Notes under the pieces: model-generated
The model's input: only the letters and a program-made list of their open reading frames with translations
Told to the model about the DNA's origin: nothing
Databases searched by the model: none
Position numbers and translations under genes: made by a program
Shown here: positions 35,219 to 43,420 of the stretch, in pieces
Layout of the letters: every line of letters begins with the position of its first letter
Position numbering within the stretch: position 1 is the first letter of the stretch
Source: Occultella kanbiaonis
GTDB lineage: Bacteria; Actinomycetota; Actinomycetes; Actinomycetales; Beutenbergiaceae
NCBI RefSeq assembly: GCF_009708215.1
Contig: NZ_CP046175.1
Location: 5,208,001 to 5,272,000, forward strand
Length of the DNA: 64,000 nucleotides
Reading direction: 5' to 3'

Positions 35219-36919
35219 TCAGTCGGCGGCCCGGCCGGGCTGCGGTACGGCGTCGAGCAGTTCGACGGTGTAGGCGTCCTCCGGGAACCGCAGCACCTGC
35301 GCGGTCTCACCGCGTTCGACCACCCGGCCGCGGTTGAGCACGAGGATCTTGTCCGTGACCAGGCGCGCGCTGAGCAGGTCGTGGGTGATGAACAGCAGGC
35401 TCACGCCCCACTGCTCACGCAGCCCCTCGATCAGCGCGAGCACACCGGCGCGCAGGGACACGTCCAGCATCGAGACCGGCTCGTCGGCGATGATCACCTG
35501 CGGGTCGCAGGCGAGGGCGCGCGCGATCACGACGCGCTGACGCTGCCCACCCGAGAGCTGGTGCGGCAGTTTCGCCGCGAACTGTTCCACCGGCGCCAGG
35601 CCGACGATGTCCAGCAGCTCCAGCACCCGCCGTCGGGCCTCGAGGCCACGCAGGCCACCGAAGTTCACGACCGGCCGCATCAGCGTGTACTCGACGCTGT
35701 GCAGCGGGTTCAGCGCCGAGTACGGGTCCTGGAAGACCATCTGCACGTCGCGGCGCAGCCGCCGCAGGCCGCCCCGGCGCAGCGATCCGACATCGGTCTC
35801 ACCCAGGCGCACGGTGCCGGAGGTGGGCCGCTCGACGCCGGTGATCAGCTTCGCGATGGTCGACTTCCCGGACCCGCTCGCCCCGACCAGGGCCAGCGCG
35901 TCGCCGGGCTCGATCGTGAACGAGACGTCGTCGACCGCGACCACCGGGTCCTCGCCGCGGCGCGGCGGCGGGTAGACCTTGCCGACGCCCTCGAGCACCA
36001 CCGCCTCGCGGGTGCGCCCGGTCCGGGCCTTCGCACCGCCCGACGGCGCAGCGTCCGTCCCGATCGCGGCCGGCGGTTCGCCGGTGGTGCTGATCTGCGA
36101 ACCGGCCACGCGCAGCCCGGGCAGTTCGACGACCTCGGCCCGCGGGTCCGCGTAGTGGCTGAGCAGCATCTTCGTGTAGTCGTCCTGTGGGTCCCGCAGG
36201 ATCCGGGCCGACGGGCCGTCCTCGACGATGACACCCTCGTGCATCACGAGCACCCGCGCCGTGGACTCCAGGACCACGCCGAGGTCGTGGCTGACCAGGA
36301 TCGCGGTGAAGTTCTCCTCCCGCTGCAGCTCGATGATCGTCTCCATCACGGCCCGCTGGACGAGCACGTCCAGCGCGGTGGTGGGCTCGTCGAAGACCAG
36401 CAGCCGCGGGTCGAGGGACATCGCGAGCGCGATCGCGACCCGCTGCCGCATGCCGCCGGAGAGCTCGCCCGGGTACCGGTCCAGCACCGAGGCGGGCAGC
36501 TTGACCTTCTCCACGAGTTCGACCGCACGCTCCCGGCGCCGTCCCCGCGGCACGTGCTCGTGCGCCGCGAAGATGTCCGCGAAGTGGTTGCCGATGGTGC
36601 GCACCGGGTTCAGTGCGTTCATGCCGGACTGGAGCACCATCGCGAAACCGCCTCGGCGCTGGCGGCGCAGGTCCTCGCCGCCGAGGTGGGCGATGTCGGT
36701 GCCGTCGAACGTGATCCGCCCGGAGGTGATCCGGGCCGGCGCCTTCGCGAGCCCGGTGAGCGCGAACCCGAGGGTGGACTTGCCGGACCCGGACTCGCCG
36801 ACGAGGCCGATGAACTCGCCCTGTTCGAGGGTGAACGTGGCGCCACGCACGGCGGTGACCGGTTCGGCCCCGCGGGGTTCGTAGACGATGGACAGGTCCT
36901 GCACGTCGAGCAACGTCAT
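35219..36919 (-). CDS. Fused double ABC ATPase of a peptide-type (Dpp/Opp) importer
   Basis: A 566-residue protein with two complete ATPase domains, a DppD-DppF fusion. The first has Walker A GESGSGKS (41-48), signature ELSGGMRQRV and Walker B LLVFDEP; the second has GASGSGKS, QLSGGQRQRV and VIIADEP. A linker of about 60 residues separates them. In this family such transporters move peptides or oligosaccharides; the neighbours here point to oligosaccharides. It overlaps the permease gene by ATGA. Confidence 0.94.
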   Translation of the reverse strand: MTLLDVQDLSIVYEPRGAEPVTAVRGATFTLEQGEFIGLVGESGSGKSTLGFALTGLAKAPARITSGRITFDGTDIAHLGGEDLRRQRRGGFAMVLQSGMNALNPVRTIGNHFADIFAAHEHVPRGRRRERAVELVEKVKLPASVLDRYPGELSGGMRQRVAIALAMSLDPRLLVFDEPTTALDVLVQRAVMETIIELQREENFTAILVSHDLGVVLESTARVLVMHEGVIVEDGPSARILRDPQDDYTKMLLSHYADPRAEVVELPGLRVAGSQISTTGEPPAAIGTDAAPSGGAKARTGRTREAVVLEGVGKVYPPPRRGEDPVVAVDDVSFTIEPGDALALVGASGSGKSTIAKLITGVERPTSGTVRLGETDVGSLRRGGLRRLRRDVQMVFQDPYSALNPLHSVEYTLMRPVVNFGGLRGLEARRRVLELLDIVGLAPVEQFAAKLPHQLSGGQRQRVVIARALACDPQVIIADEPVSMLDVSLRAGVLALIEGLREQWGVSLLFITHDLLSARLVTDKILVLNRGRVVERGETAQVLRFPEDAYTVELLDAVPQPGRAAD

Positions 36920-37908
36920 CGGCCCTTGCCCTCCCTCAGGCGCGGGTTGGACAGCCCGTCCACCCCGAAGTTGATCAGCGTCAGGGACGTGGCCAGCAGC
37001 GCGATGCACAGCCCCGGCGCGAACAGCAGCACCCATTGCCCGGTGAGGATCGCATTGGAGTTCTGCGCCCAGAACAGCATCGATCCCCAACTGACCATCG
37101 CCGTGTTGCCCAGGCCGAGGAAGGACAGGCCCGACTCGGCGAGGATGGCCGCGGTGGCCGCCCCGAAGAAGCTCCCGGTGATCAGGGAGGTCATGTTCGG
37201 CAGGATCTCCCGGAACACGATCCGGAACGAGGACTCGCCGCTGAACTGCGCGGCGGTGATGAAGTCGCGGCTGCGCAGTGATTGGGTCTGCGAGCGCAGC
37301 ACCCGCGCACCCCACGCCCAGCCCGTGATCACCACGACGAAGATGATCATCGCCAGCCCGCCACCCTGCAGGTACGCGGCCAGGACGATCATCAGCGGCA
37401 GCCCGGGGATGACCAGGAACAGGTTGACGAAGAAGTTGATGACGTCCGCCGCGAACCCGCGCGTGTACCCCCAGGACATCCCGAGCAGCACCGCGATCAG
37501 CGTGGCCCCGAAGCCCGCAACGAAGCCCACCAGCACCGACACCCGGGACCCGTAGATCAGCTGGGAGAGCACGTCCTCACCCGCGGTCGTGGTGCCGAGC
37601 GGGTGCGCGGCACTGCCACCCTCGGCGCGGCCGAAGGTGTTGTCCGTCGGCGCGTACGGCGCGAGCAGCGGTGCGAACACGGCGGCCAGGAGGAACACGG
37701 CGAGCAGGATCAGCCCGACCCGCGCCTTCGGCACCGACCAGATCGTGCCGGCCGCACGGCCGAGTACGGTGAGCGGGCTCGCCGGTGCGGCGACCTGCAC
37801 GGCCGCACCTGCGCCGTCGACGGTGTCGTTCGGGTTCTGCCGGCCCGACGGCGAGGGCCGCGTCGGCTGCGGCGCCTCGTCGCGGGCGGTGGCCTCCTTC
37901 TCGGTCAT
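36916..37908 (-). CDS. ABC transporter permease (DppC-like)
   Basis: A 330-residue inner-membrane permease with an unusually long polar N-terminus (about 55 residues) before the first helix (VGLILLAVFLLAAVFAPLLAPYAP). It has HPLGTTTAGEDVLSQLIYGSRVSV, typical of DppC, and the ATPase-coupling loop around RDFITAAQFSGESSFRIVFREILPN. It overlaps both the upstream permease and the downstream ATPase by ATGA, so the three genes are translationally coupled. Confidence 0.93.
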   Translation of the reverse strand: MTEKEATARDEAPQPTRPSPSGRQNPNDTVDGAGAAVQVAAPASPLTVLGRAAGTIWSVPKARVGLILLAVFLLAAVFAPLLAPYAPTDNTFGRAEGGSAAHPLGTTTAGEDVLSQLIYGSRVSVLVGFVAGFGATLIAVLLGMSWGYTRGFAADVINFFVNLFLVIPGLPLMIVLAAYLQGGGLAMIIFVVVITGWAWGARVLRSQTQSLRSRDFITAAQFSGESSFRIVFREILPNMTSLITGSFFGAATAAILAESGLSFLGLGNTAMVSWGSMLFWAQNSNAILTGQWVLLFAPGLCIALLATSLTLINFGVDGLSNPRLREGKGR

Positions 37909-38885
37909 CGCCTCGTCCTCGGGTCCAGGTAGCCGTAGAGCACGTCGACGATGAAGTTCGCGACGAGGACGCTGACGGTGATCATCAGGAACAGCGCCTG
38001 CATCAGTGGGAAGTCCTGATTCGTGACCGCGTTGTAGAGCAGGTACCCGACGCCGGGGTAGTTGAACACCCGCTCGACGAGCAGGGACCCGCCGACCACA
38101 CCACCGAGGGCGAGCCCGAAGCCGGTCAGGTTCGGCAGGATCGCGTTCCGGGCCGCGTACTTCAGCGCCACGGCCCTTGGCGCAAGCCCGTTCGCCTCGG
38201 CGAAGGTCACGTAGTCGTCGCCGAGCGTGTTGATCATCGTGTTGCGCATGCCGAGGATCCACCCGCCGAGGGAGGTGATCAGGATCGTCACGGCCGGCAG
38301 GACCGCGTGGTAGGCGGCGTCGGCGATGAACTCCAGCGACAGGTTCGGGGTGGCCCGCGCGGAGTAGGCGCCCGACGTCGGGAACCACTGCAGCACGTAG
38401 CCGAGGAAGAACAGCAGCAGCAGCGCCGTCCAGAAGTACGGGAACGCGGAGGTGAACGTCCCGGTCAGGGTCGGCAGCGAGTCCAGGAACGTGCCCCGCT
38501 TCCAGGCGGCGAGCACGCCGAGCAGGGTCCCGAGCACGAACGCGACGATCGTCACCACGCCGACCATCACGAGCGTCCAGGGCAGCGCGGTGAGCACCAG
38601 TTCGGAGACGGACTGCGGGAAGAACGTGTACGAGACACCGAAGTCCAGGGTGAGCACGTTGCCGAGGTAGGTGACGTACTGGTCCCCGATGTTGCCGGTC
38701 GGAACCCCGAGCTGGGCCTCGATCGCGGCGCGGGTGGCCGGGCTCACCGGGCCGTTCTGCGCGAGCTTCGCGATCGCGGCGTCGGTGGGTGAGCCGGGCA
38801 TCATCCGGGGCAGGAAGAAGTTCAGGGTCACCGCCGCCCACAGGGTCAGCAGGAGCAGGCCGATCTTGCGGAGCACGTAGCGCAT
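37905..38885 (-). CDS. ABC transporter permease (DppB-like)
   Basis: A 326-residue permease with the DppB opening MRYVLRKIGLLLLTLWAAVTLNFFLPRMMPG and the coupling loop DDYVTFAEANGLAPRAVALKYAARNAILPN. Six membrane helices can be counted. It forms the pore with the DppC-like partner. CCGAAGGAGGTGACCC just before the ATG is a strong ribosome site. Confidence 0.94.
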   Translation of the reverse strand: MRYVLRKIGLLLLTLWAAVTLNFFLPRMMPGSPTDAAIAKLAQNGPVSPATRAAIEAQLGVPTGNIGDQYVTYLGNVLTLDFGVSYTFFPQSVSELVLTALPWTLVMVGVVTIVAFVLGTLLGVLAAWKRGTFLDSLPTLTGTFTSAFPYFWTALLLLFFLGYVLQWFPTSGAYSARATPNLSLEFIADAAYHAVLPAVTILITSLGGWILGMRNTMINTLGDDYVTFAEANGLAPRAVALKYAARNAILPNLTGFGLALGGVVGGSLLVERVFNYPGVGYLLYNAVTNQDFPLMQALFLMITVSVLVANFIVDVLYGYLDPRTRR

Positions 38886-38932
38886 GGGTCACCTCCTTCG
38901 GTGGTCGACGGCGGAGCGTGGTTGCTGCGGGT

Positions 38933-39003
38933 CGCCCCGGTTCGGGGCGTGGTCGGCCGGGCGGATGCGGGCCCCGGTGCGCGGGGCGTCCGGGGACCGC
39001 ATC
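38933..39003 (-). other. Two intercistronic hairpins between the binding protein and permease genes
   Basis: CGCCCCG-gtt-CGGGGCG (38933-38949) and a 14-bp arm pair with one mismatch (38964-38977 with 38990-39003). They lie within the 133-base gap after the binding protein stop. Such structures usually stabilise the upstream message, so more binding protein than permease is made. Confidence 0.6.
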
Positions 39004-39018
39004 CGATCCGTGCCGGGG

Positions 39019-40683
39019 TCAGCCCGCTGCTTCGATGTTCGTCAGCACCAGGAGCGGGTTCGCGTCCCAGGTGGCCGGCGAGGCGTAGGGGTCCTCCGCG
39101 CTGGGCCAGCCGGTGAAGTTGGCCTCGCTGAACAGGCCCCACAGGCCGCCGTAGAACATCGAGATCACGGGCGCCTGCTCGAACATGATGGTCTGCAGCT
39201 CGTGCGCGATCTCCAGCTGCCGGGCCTCGTCCAGGGTGACGCGGAGCTCGGCGAGCAGGGCGTCGGTGTCCGGGTCGGAGTAGCGCTGGAAGTTCGCCGT
39301 GGTGGTGGTGCCGACGGGCTGCAGGAACTCGCTCGAGAGGAGCCTGTTGTAGTCCTCGTAGATCGAGCCGGTGCCACCGAAGGAGCCCATCGAGAGCTGG
39401 AAGTTCCCGTTCTGGAGTTCCTGCTGGTACGCGGCCGGCTGGGGCTGGTTGAGGGTGACCTCGATGCCGACCGCGGCGAGCTGGGTCTGCACCTCGGTGG
39501 CGCCGCGCAGCCAGTCCGTCCACCCGTTCGGGGTGGTCAGGGTCAGTGCGAGGGGCGTGCCCGCGGAGTCGACGAGCTGGTCGCCGGACATCGTGTACCC
39601 GGCGGCCTCGAAGTGCGCCAGAGCGGCGTCGACGTCCTGGGCGACGGCGCCGCCGTCGGGCAGATCCGGGTTCAGGAAGGCCTCCTGGTTCGGCAGCAGC
39701 AGGCCGGACATGCCGGCCGCGTCCACGTAGCCCTCCTCGGCGACCTCGGCGATCCGGTCCCGGTCCAGGGCGGCCGAGAGGCCGAGCCGGAACTCCGGGT
39801 TGTCGAACGGCGCCATGGTCAGGTTCGGGAACAGGGCGATGGTGCCGCCCGGCGGGAACCAGTACGTGTTGCCCTCTGCGGCGGCGACCCAGGTGTTCTC
39901 GACGTCGGACATGAACGCGTAGGCCCAGTCGTAGCCGTTGTTGACGACGTCCAACTGGGTGTTCGAGGCGGGCAGGATCAACTCCTGCGCGGCCACGTTC
40001 TCGACCTGCCAGTAGTCCTCGTTGCGCTCGAGGGTGTACTCGTTCGGGGTGAACTCGCCGAGCGCGTACGGCCCGGTGCCGACCGGATCCTCGTTGGTGT
40101 AGGTGGTGGGATCCTCGACGTCGGCCCACAGGTGCTCGGGCACGATGATCGTCTTCTGGATGATCGCCGCGGCGGGCACGTTGTCCCCGGTGAGGTGGAT
40201 GACCACGTCCTGGCCGTCCACCTCGATGGACTCGATCAGGGCCCAGACGCCGTTCGTGTCGAGGGCGGGGAACTCCTTGAGGAGGTCGAACGTGAAGACC
40301 ACGTCGTCGGGGGTGAACTCCTCGCCGTCGGACCAGGTGACGTCCTCACGGATGGTGAAGATCACCGTGGCCGGATCCGGCTGCTCCTTCTCGCTGGCCA
40401 AGAACGGCGTCTCAGTGCCGTCGAGGGTGTTCGTGACGAACAGCGGCTCGTAGATCAAGGTGGTGGTGGTCCGCTTGCCCGGCGAGTACGGGTTGAAGTT
40501 GCGTTCGAACGTGGGTGAGCCGTTGTCCGCGGCGAGCAGCATCGACGTGCCGTCTGCCCCGCCGCCGTCGTTGTTGTCGTCCTCGGTCGGCACGTCCACG
40601 GTGCAGGCACTCGTGGCCAGCAGCACTGCCACCCCGAGGGCCGATCCGAACAGTGGCCAGCGCGACCTGCGTCGGCGTTGCAT
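39019..40683 (-). CDS. Solute-binding lipoprotein of the peptide/oligosaccharide ABC importer (family 5)
   Basis: A 554-residue family 5 extracellular binding protein. The signal peptide ends in a lipobox-like ...TSAC with the cysteine at residue 27. RNFNPYSPGKRTTTTLIYEPLF, IREDVTWSDGEEFTPDDVVFTFDLL and DPVGTGPYALGEF are the standard SBP_bac_5 motifs. Members of this family bind peptides or, in several actinobacteria and Thermotoga, beta-linked oligosaccharides; its operon suggests the latter. GAAGGAG precedes the ATG at 40683. A clear promoter with a LacI-type palindrome lies upstream. Confidence 0.93.
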   Translation of the reverse strand: MQRRRRSRWPLFGSALGVAVLLATSACTVDVPTEDDNNDGGGADGTSMLLAADNGSPTFERNFNPYSPGKRTTTTLIYEPLFVTNTLDGTETPFLASEKEQPDPATVIFTIREDVTWSDGEEFTPDDVVFTFDLLKEFPALDTNGVWALIESIEVDGQDVVIHLTGDNVPAAAIIQKTIIVPEHLWADVEDPTTYTNEDPVGTGPYALGEFTPNEYTLERNEDYWQVENVAAQELILPASNTQLDVVNNGYDWAYAFMSDVENTWVAAAEGNTYWFPPGGTIALFPNLTMAPFDNPEFRLGLSAALDRDRIAEVAEEGYVDAAGMSGLLLPNQEAFLNPDLPDGGAVAQDVDAALAHFEAAGYTMSGDQLVDSAGTPLALTLTTPNGWTDWLRGATEVQTQLAAVGIEVTLNQPQPAAYQQELQNGNFQLSMGSFGGTGSIYEDYNRLLSSEFLQPVGTTTTANFQRYSDPDTDALLAELRVTLDEARQLEIAHELQTIMFEQAPVISMFYGGLWGLFSEANFTGWPSAEDPYASPATWDANPLLVLTNIEAAG

Positions 40684-40743
40684 GGTGGTCTCCTTCGTGT
40701 CTTCATCGTCACGTGGCGGGAGGGCACCCAGCCGCCGCGTTCG

Positions 40744-40772
40744 ACTGTATGCGCATACATTTCGGTCCGCAA
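40744..40772 (-). promoter_or_regulatory. Promoter with overlapping LacI-type operator for the glucan operon
   Basis: On the minus strand: -35 TTGCGG (40772-40767), a 17-base spacer, and -10 TACAGT (40749-40744), giving a transcript start near 40737 and a leader of about 54 bases. The perfect palindrome TGTATGCGCATACA (40746-40759), with the central CG/GC common in LacI-family sites, covers the -10 and part of the spacer, so binding would block RNA polymerase. Confidence 0.7.
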
Positions 40773-40833
40773 CCCGAAGTGGCCGCCCGCCCCGACCCTG
40801 CCGCGGCCATGTGGCCCGGCTGCACTCGACGAA

Positions 40834-40882
40834 CGCGCACTTGCCACGTTCCAACTGCGAGCCGACCCAGGGCAAGTGCGCG
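40834..40882 (-). terminator. Hairpin terminator after lacI
   Basis: CGCGCACTTGCC (40834-40845) pairs perfectly with GGCAAGTGCGCG (40871-40882) around a 25-base loop, starting 54 bases after the regulator's stop codon on the minus strand. Confidence 0.65.
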
Positions 40883-40936
40883 CTCGACGGCGCGGACCGG
40901 GAGACCCCGGCCCGGGGACCTGGAGGAGCGGTCCGG

Positions 40937-42046
40937 TCAGGCCGGCCGTCGGTGGGGGCCGCAGCTGTCCCGGAGCAGGACCTCGACGGGCAGGACCCGG
41001 GTGGTCGGCTCCGCCATCGGCTCATTCAGCCGGTGCAGCACCTGCGCCACGGCGAGCCGTCCGAGCTCGACCATCGGCTGCCGAACGGTGGTCAGCCGCG
41101 GTGTGGACACGTTGCTCGCCTCGATCCCGTCGAACCCGGTCACGACCAGGTCCTGCGGCACCCGCAGCCCGGCTGCCGTGAGCTCGTCGAGGACACCGAG
41201 GGCGCTCTGGTCGTTCGCGCAGACGAGTCCGTCGAGGTCCTCGAGCAGTCCCTCGGCGAGCAGTCGCCGGCCGGTCTCGCGGCCACCGGCCCGGGTGAAG
41301 TCGGAGCGGGAGATCGGGCGTTCCGGGACGCCGAGCCCGGCGAGCAGCATGGCCTCGGTGAAGCCCTCGAACCGGGTCTGGGCGTCGGGCGAGTCCTCGG
41401 GCCCGCCGACGAACTCCAGCCGCGTGAGCCGGTGATCGGCGATCAGGTGGTCGGTGAGCGCGACCATTCCGCCGTGGTTGTTCGCGGTGACGTGGTCGTA
41501 GACGTCACCCTCGCGGGGCCCGGCGACCACGACCACCGGGAGCCGGCGGGCGATGTGCCCGAGCTGGTCCGCATCGATCGCCCGGGCCAGGGTGACGAGG
41601 CCGTCCACCCGCCCGGCCAGCCCCTCCACGACGTTGTGTGCGGCGGCACCCCGCGGGACCGCGATCATCACCGCGAACCCGTGCCGCCAGGCTTCGATCT
41701 CGGTGCCGCGGACCACCTCGGCGATGTAGAGGTCACTGCCGGTGTCCACGTGGGCGTCGGCGTCCACCCGCACCTGGACCGGCGGTCCGCTCTCAAGCCG
41801 GCGGGCGTCGATCCGGGCGACGTCGTCGAAGCTGGGGAAGCACACGCCGATGGTGCCGGTGCGGCGGGCGGCCAGGCCGCGGGCGCTGCCCGACGGCACG
41901 TAGCCGAGCTCTCGAACGACCTCCCGGACGCGTTCGCGAGTGGTCTCCCGGACGGCGGCGGGGTTGCGGAAGTAGCGCGAGACGGTCGCGATGGACACGC
42001 CCGCCATCTCGGCGACGTCGTAGACCGTCGGGGTCTTCTCCACCAT
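40937..42046 (-). CDS. LacI family transcriptional regulator of the glucan locus
   Basis: A 369-residue regulator with the LacI helix-turn-helix at residues 7-30 (VYDVAEMAGVSIATVSRYFRN) and hinge region, then a periplasmic-binding-like sensor domain (GLVCANDQSALGVLDELTAAG, TGFDGIEASNVSTPRLTTVRQP). A segment of about 20 residues after the first sensor strand (RIDARRLESGPPVQVRVDADAHVD) looks like an insertion. It lies directly upstream of the binding protein gene and probably represses it until an oligosaccharide inducer binds. Confidence 0.94.
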   Translation of the reverse strand: MVEKTPTVYDVAEMAGVSIATVSRYFRNPAAVRETTRERVREVVRELGYVPSGSARGLAARRTGTIGVCFPSFDDVARIDARRLESGPPVQVRVDADAHVDTGSDLYIAEVVRGTEIEAWRHGFAVMIAVPRGAAAHNVVEGLAGRVDGLVTLARAIDADQLGHIARRLPVVVVAGPREGDVYDHVTANNHGGMVALTDHLIADHRLTRLEFVGGPEDSPDAQTRFEGFTEAMLLAGLGVPERPISRSDFTRAGGRETGRRLLAEGLLEDLDGLVCANDQSALGVLDELTAAGLRVPQDLVVTGFDGIEASNVSTPRLTTVRQPMVELGRLAVAQVLHRLNEPMAEPTTRVLPVEVLLRDSCGPHRRPA

Positions 42047-42076
42047 CGGGCACCATCACCCCCTCAGCCAGGACAC

Positions 42077-42111
42077 GGGCACCGCGGCCATTTGACGATA
42101 GCGCGGTGCCC
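42077..42111 (-). terminator. Hairpin between the DUF4282 gene and lacI
   Basis: GGGCACCGCG and CGCGGTGCCC form a perfect 10-bp stem around a 15-base loop, 29 bases after the DUF4282 stop on the minus strand. Confidence 0.7.
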
Positions 42112-42140
42112 GGTGCCCTACGTGCCCGACAGCACTCGGC

Positions 42141-42908
42141 TCAGGTGCGATCCGCCAGCTTGGAGGTGTTCTGGGCGGTCTTGATCGTCGCGACCGCGAA
42201 CTCCAGACCGACCCGTACCAGGAGCAGGGTGATGAACCCGGGGATCCAGCCGAACAGCAACGTGAGGACGCCGAGGACTGCTCCGGCGCCGCCGTCGTCG
42301 TCGTAGAAGCCGCCGTAGGGGTCGAAGTTGAAGGCGGACACCACGGCACCGAGCCAGCCGAGCGCGATGAAGACGATCGCGAGGATGAACAGGACCTTCG
42401 CGAAGCGGAGGGTGATGTAGCGGGAGAAGCTCAGGTCGAACAGTGACGCGAAGAAACCTGGCTCACGCTGCTGCGGTGCGCCCCACTGGCCCCCGGCCTG
42501 GGTCTGGCCGTACGCCTGTCCCTGGCCGTAGCCCTGGGCCTGACCGTAGGGAGCCGCTTGACCGCCGGGCGCCGCGGGTGGCGTCGGCGGGAACTGCTGG
42601 GCGGGCTGACCCGGTTGGGCGGGCTGACCCGGTTGGGCGGGCTGACCCGGCTGGGCGGGCTGACCGTACGGCTGTTGCTGGCCGTAGGACTGCTCGTGGG
42701 CGGCTGCGGCCGGTGCCTGCGGCGGCTGCTGGCCGTACGACGGGTCGTGGGCCCCTCCGGCCGCCGACTGCTGGCCGTAGGACTGCTCCTGGGCCCCTCC
42801 GGCCGGCGCCTGCGGCGGCTGCTGGCCGCCCGGCCCGGACCGGGCTTCCGGCTCCTGGTCAGGCTGCTCATATCCACTCGGCGGTTGCTGCGACATCTGA
42901 GTCCCCAT
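42141..42908 (-). CDS. DUF4282 membrane protein with a Gln/Gly/Pro-rich N-terminus
   Basis: A 255-residue protein. The first ~150 residues are low complexity (repeated QSYGQQ and PGQPAQ units); the rest is the DUF4282 domain, starting FFASLFDLSFSRYITLRFAKVLF and holding two membrane helices (about 165-190 and 212-235). DUF4282 proteins are small inner-membrane proteins of unknown function. The ATG at 42896 (MSQQPPSGYEQP) with GGGGA just upstream may be the true start. The disordered tail could act as a sticky cytoplasmic segment. Confidence 0.85.
   Translation of the reverse strand: MGTQMSQQPPSGYEQPDQEPEARSGPGGQQPPQAPAGGAQEQSYGQQSAAGGAHDPSYGQQPPQAPAAAAHEQSYGQQQPYGQPAQPGQPAQPGQPAQPGQPAQQFPPTPPAAPGGQAAPYGQAQGYGQGQAYGQTQAGGQWGAPQQREPGFFASLFDLSFSRYITLRFAKVLFILAIVFIALGWLGAVVSAFNFDPYGGFYDDDGGAGAVLGVLTLLFGWIPGFITLLLVRVGLEFAVATIKTAQNTSKLADRT
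42599..42665. repeat. Tandem 18-base coding repeat (PGQPAQ units)
   Basis: Three full copies and one partial copy of GGGCGGGCTGACCCGGTT, differing at one base in copy three. They encode P-G-Q-P-A-Q on the minus strand inside the DUF4282 gene. The copies are nearly identical, so the number may vary between strains. Confidence 0.85.
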
Positions 42909-42962
42909 CTGATCGACTGACCGCGGATCGGTTGTGTCGGGTTCTCACGCTAGCCAACCGCT

Positions 42963-43002
42963 GCTGAGTCCGCCGCTCGAGCCGGGCGATCCCGGACTCA
43001 GC
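42963..43002 (-). terminator. Terminator of the dnaK operon overlapping the hspR stop
   Basis: GCTGAGTCCG (42963-42972) and CGGACTCAGC (42993-43002) form a perfect 10-bp stem around 20 bases. The right arm includes the hspR stop codon, so translation termination and transcription termination are close together. Confidence 0.7.
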
Positions 43003-43414
43003 GACGCGGCGGCTGCCAGACCACGAGCGCACCCGCGGACGAGCGCACGCGGCGCAACCGGGTGCCGAGCGGCACCGCGACGACGTCGCCGCCGGGGCTG
43101 GCGTGGAACACCCGCCGGCCACCGCCGAGGAGTTGGTTGAGACGGGCGACCTCGCCCTCGAGCCGCTCGTTCTCTGCCGCGAGCTCGAGGATCCGCTTGA
43201 TGCCGGCGAGGTTGATGCCCTCCTCCTGGGAGAGGCGCTGCACCTCGCGCAGCACGTCGACGTCACGCTGGGAGTACCGGCGGCCCCGCCCGCTCGTGCG
43301 GCGCGGGACCACCAGCCCCAGTCGGTCGTACTGACGCAACGTCTGCGGGTGCATCCCGGCGGCCTCCGCCGCGATCGAAATCGCCAGCACCGGTGCGTCA
43401 TACGTCGCGGCCAT
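42998..43414 (-). CDS. hspR: Heat-shock repressor HspR (MerR family)
   Basis: A 138-residue MerR-family regulator with the N-terminal HTH AISIAAEAAGMHPQTLRQYDRLGLVVPRRTSGRGRRYSQRDVDVL and a coiled segment (LELAAENERLEGEVARLNQLL). HspR represses the dnaK operon by binding HAIR sites, with DnaK as co-repressor (established in Streptomyces). It is the last gene of dnaK-grpE-dnaJ-hspR, and two HAIR sites lie upstream of dnaK. Confidence 0.95.
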   Translation of the reverse strand: MAATYDAPVLAISIAAEAAGMHPQTLRQYDRLGLVVPRRTSGRGRRYSQRDVDVLREVQRLSQEEGINLAGIKRILELAAENERLEGEVARLNQLLGGGRRVFHASPGGDVVAVPLGTRLRRVRSSAGALVVWQPPRR

Positions 43415-43420
43415 GACCTA

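Noticed and set aside
35381-37555. 724-codon plus-strand frame opposite the ABC ATPase and permease
   Set aside because: Shadow of the importer genes; no domain and no ribosome site.
42599-42665. Short tandem repeats as a possible CRISPR array
   Set aside because: Units are contiguous without spacers and encode a PGQPAQ peptide.
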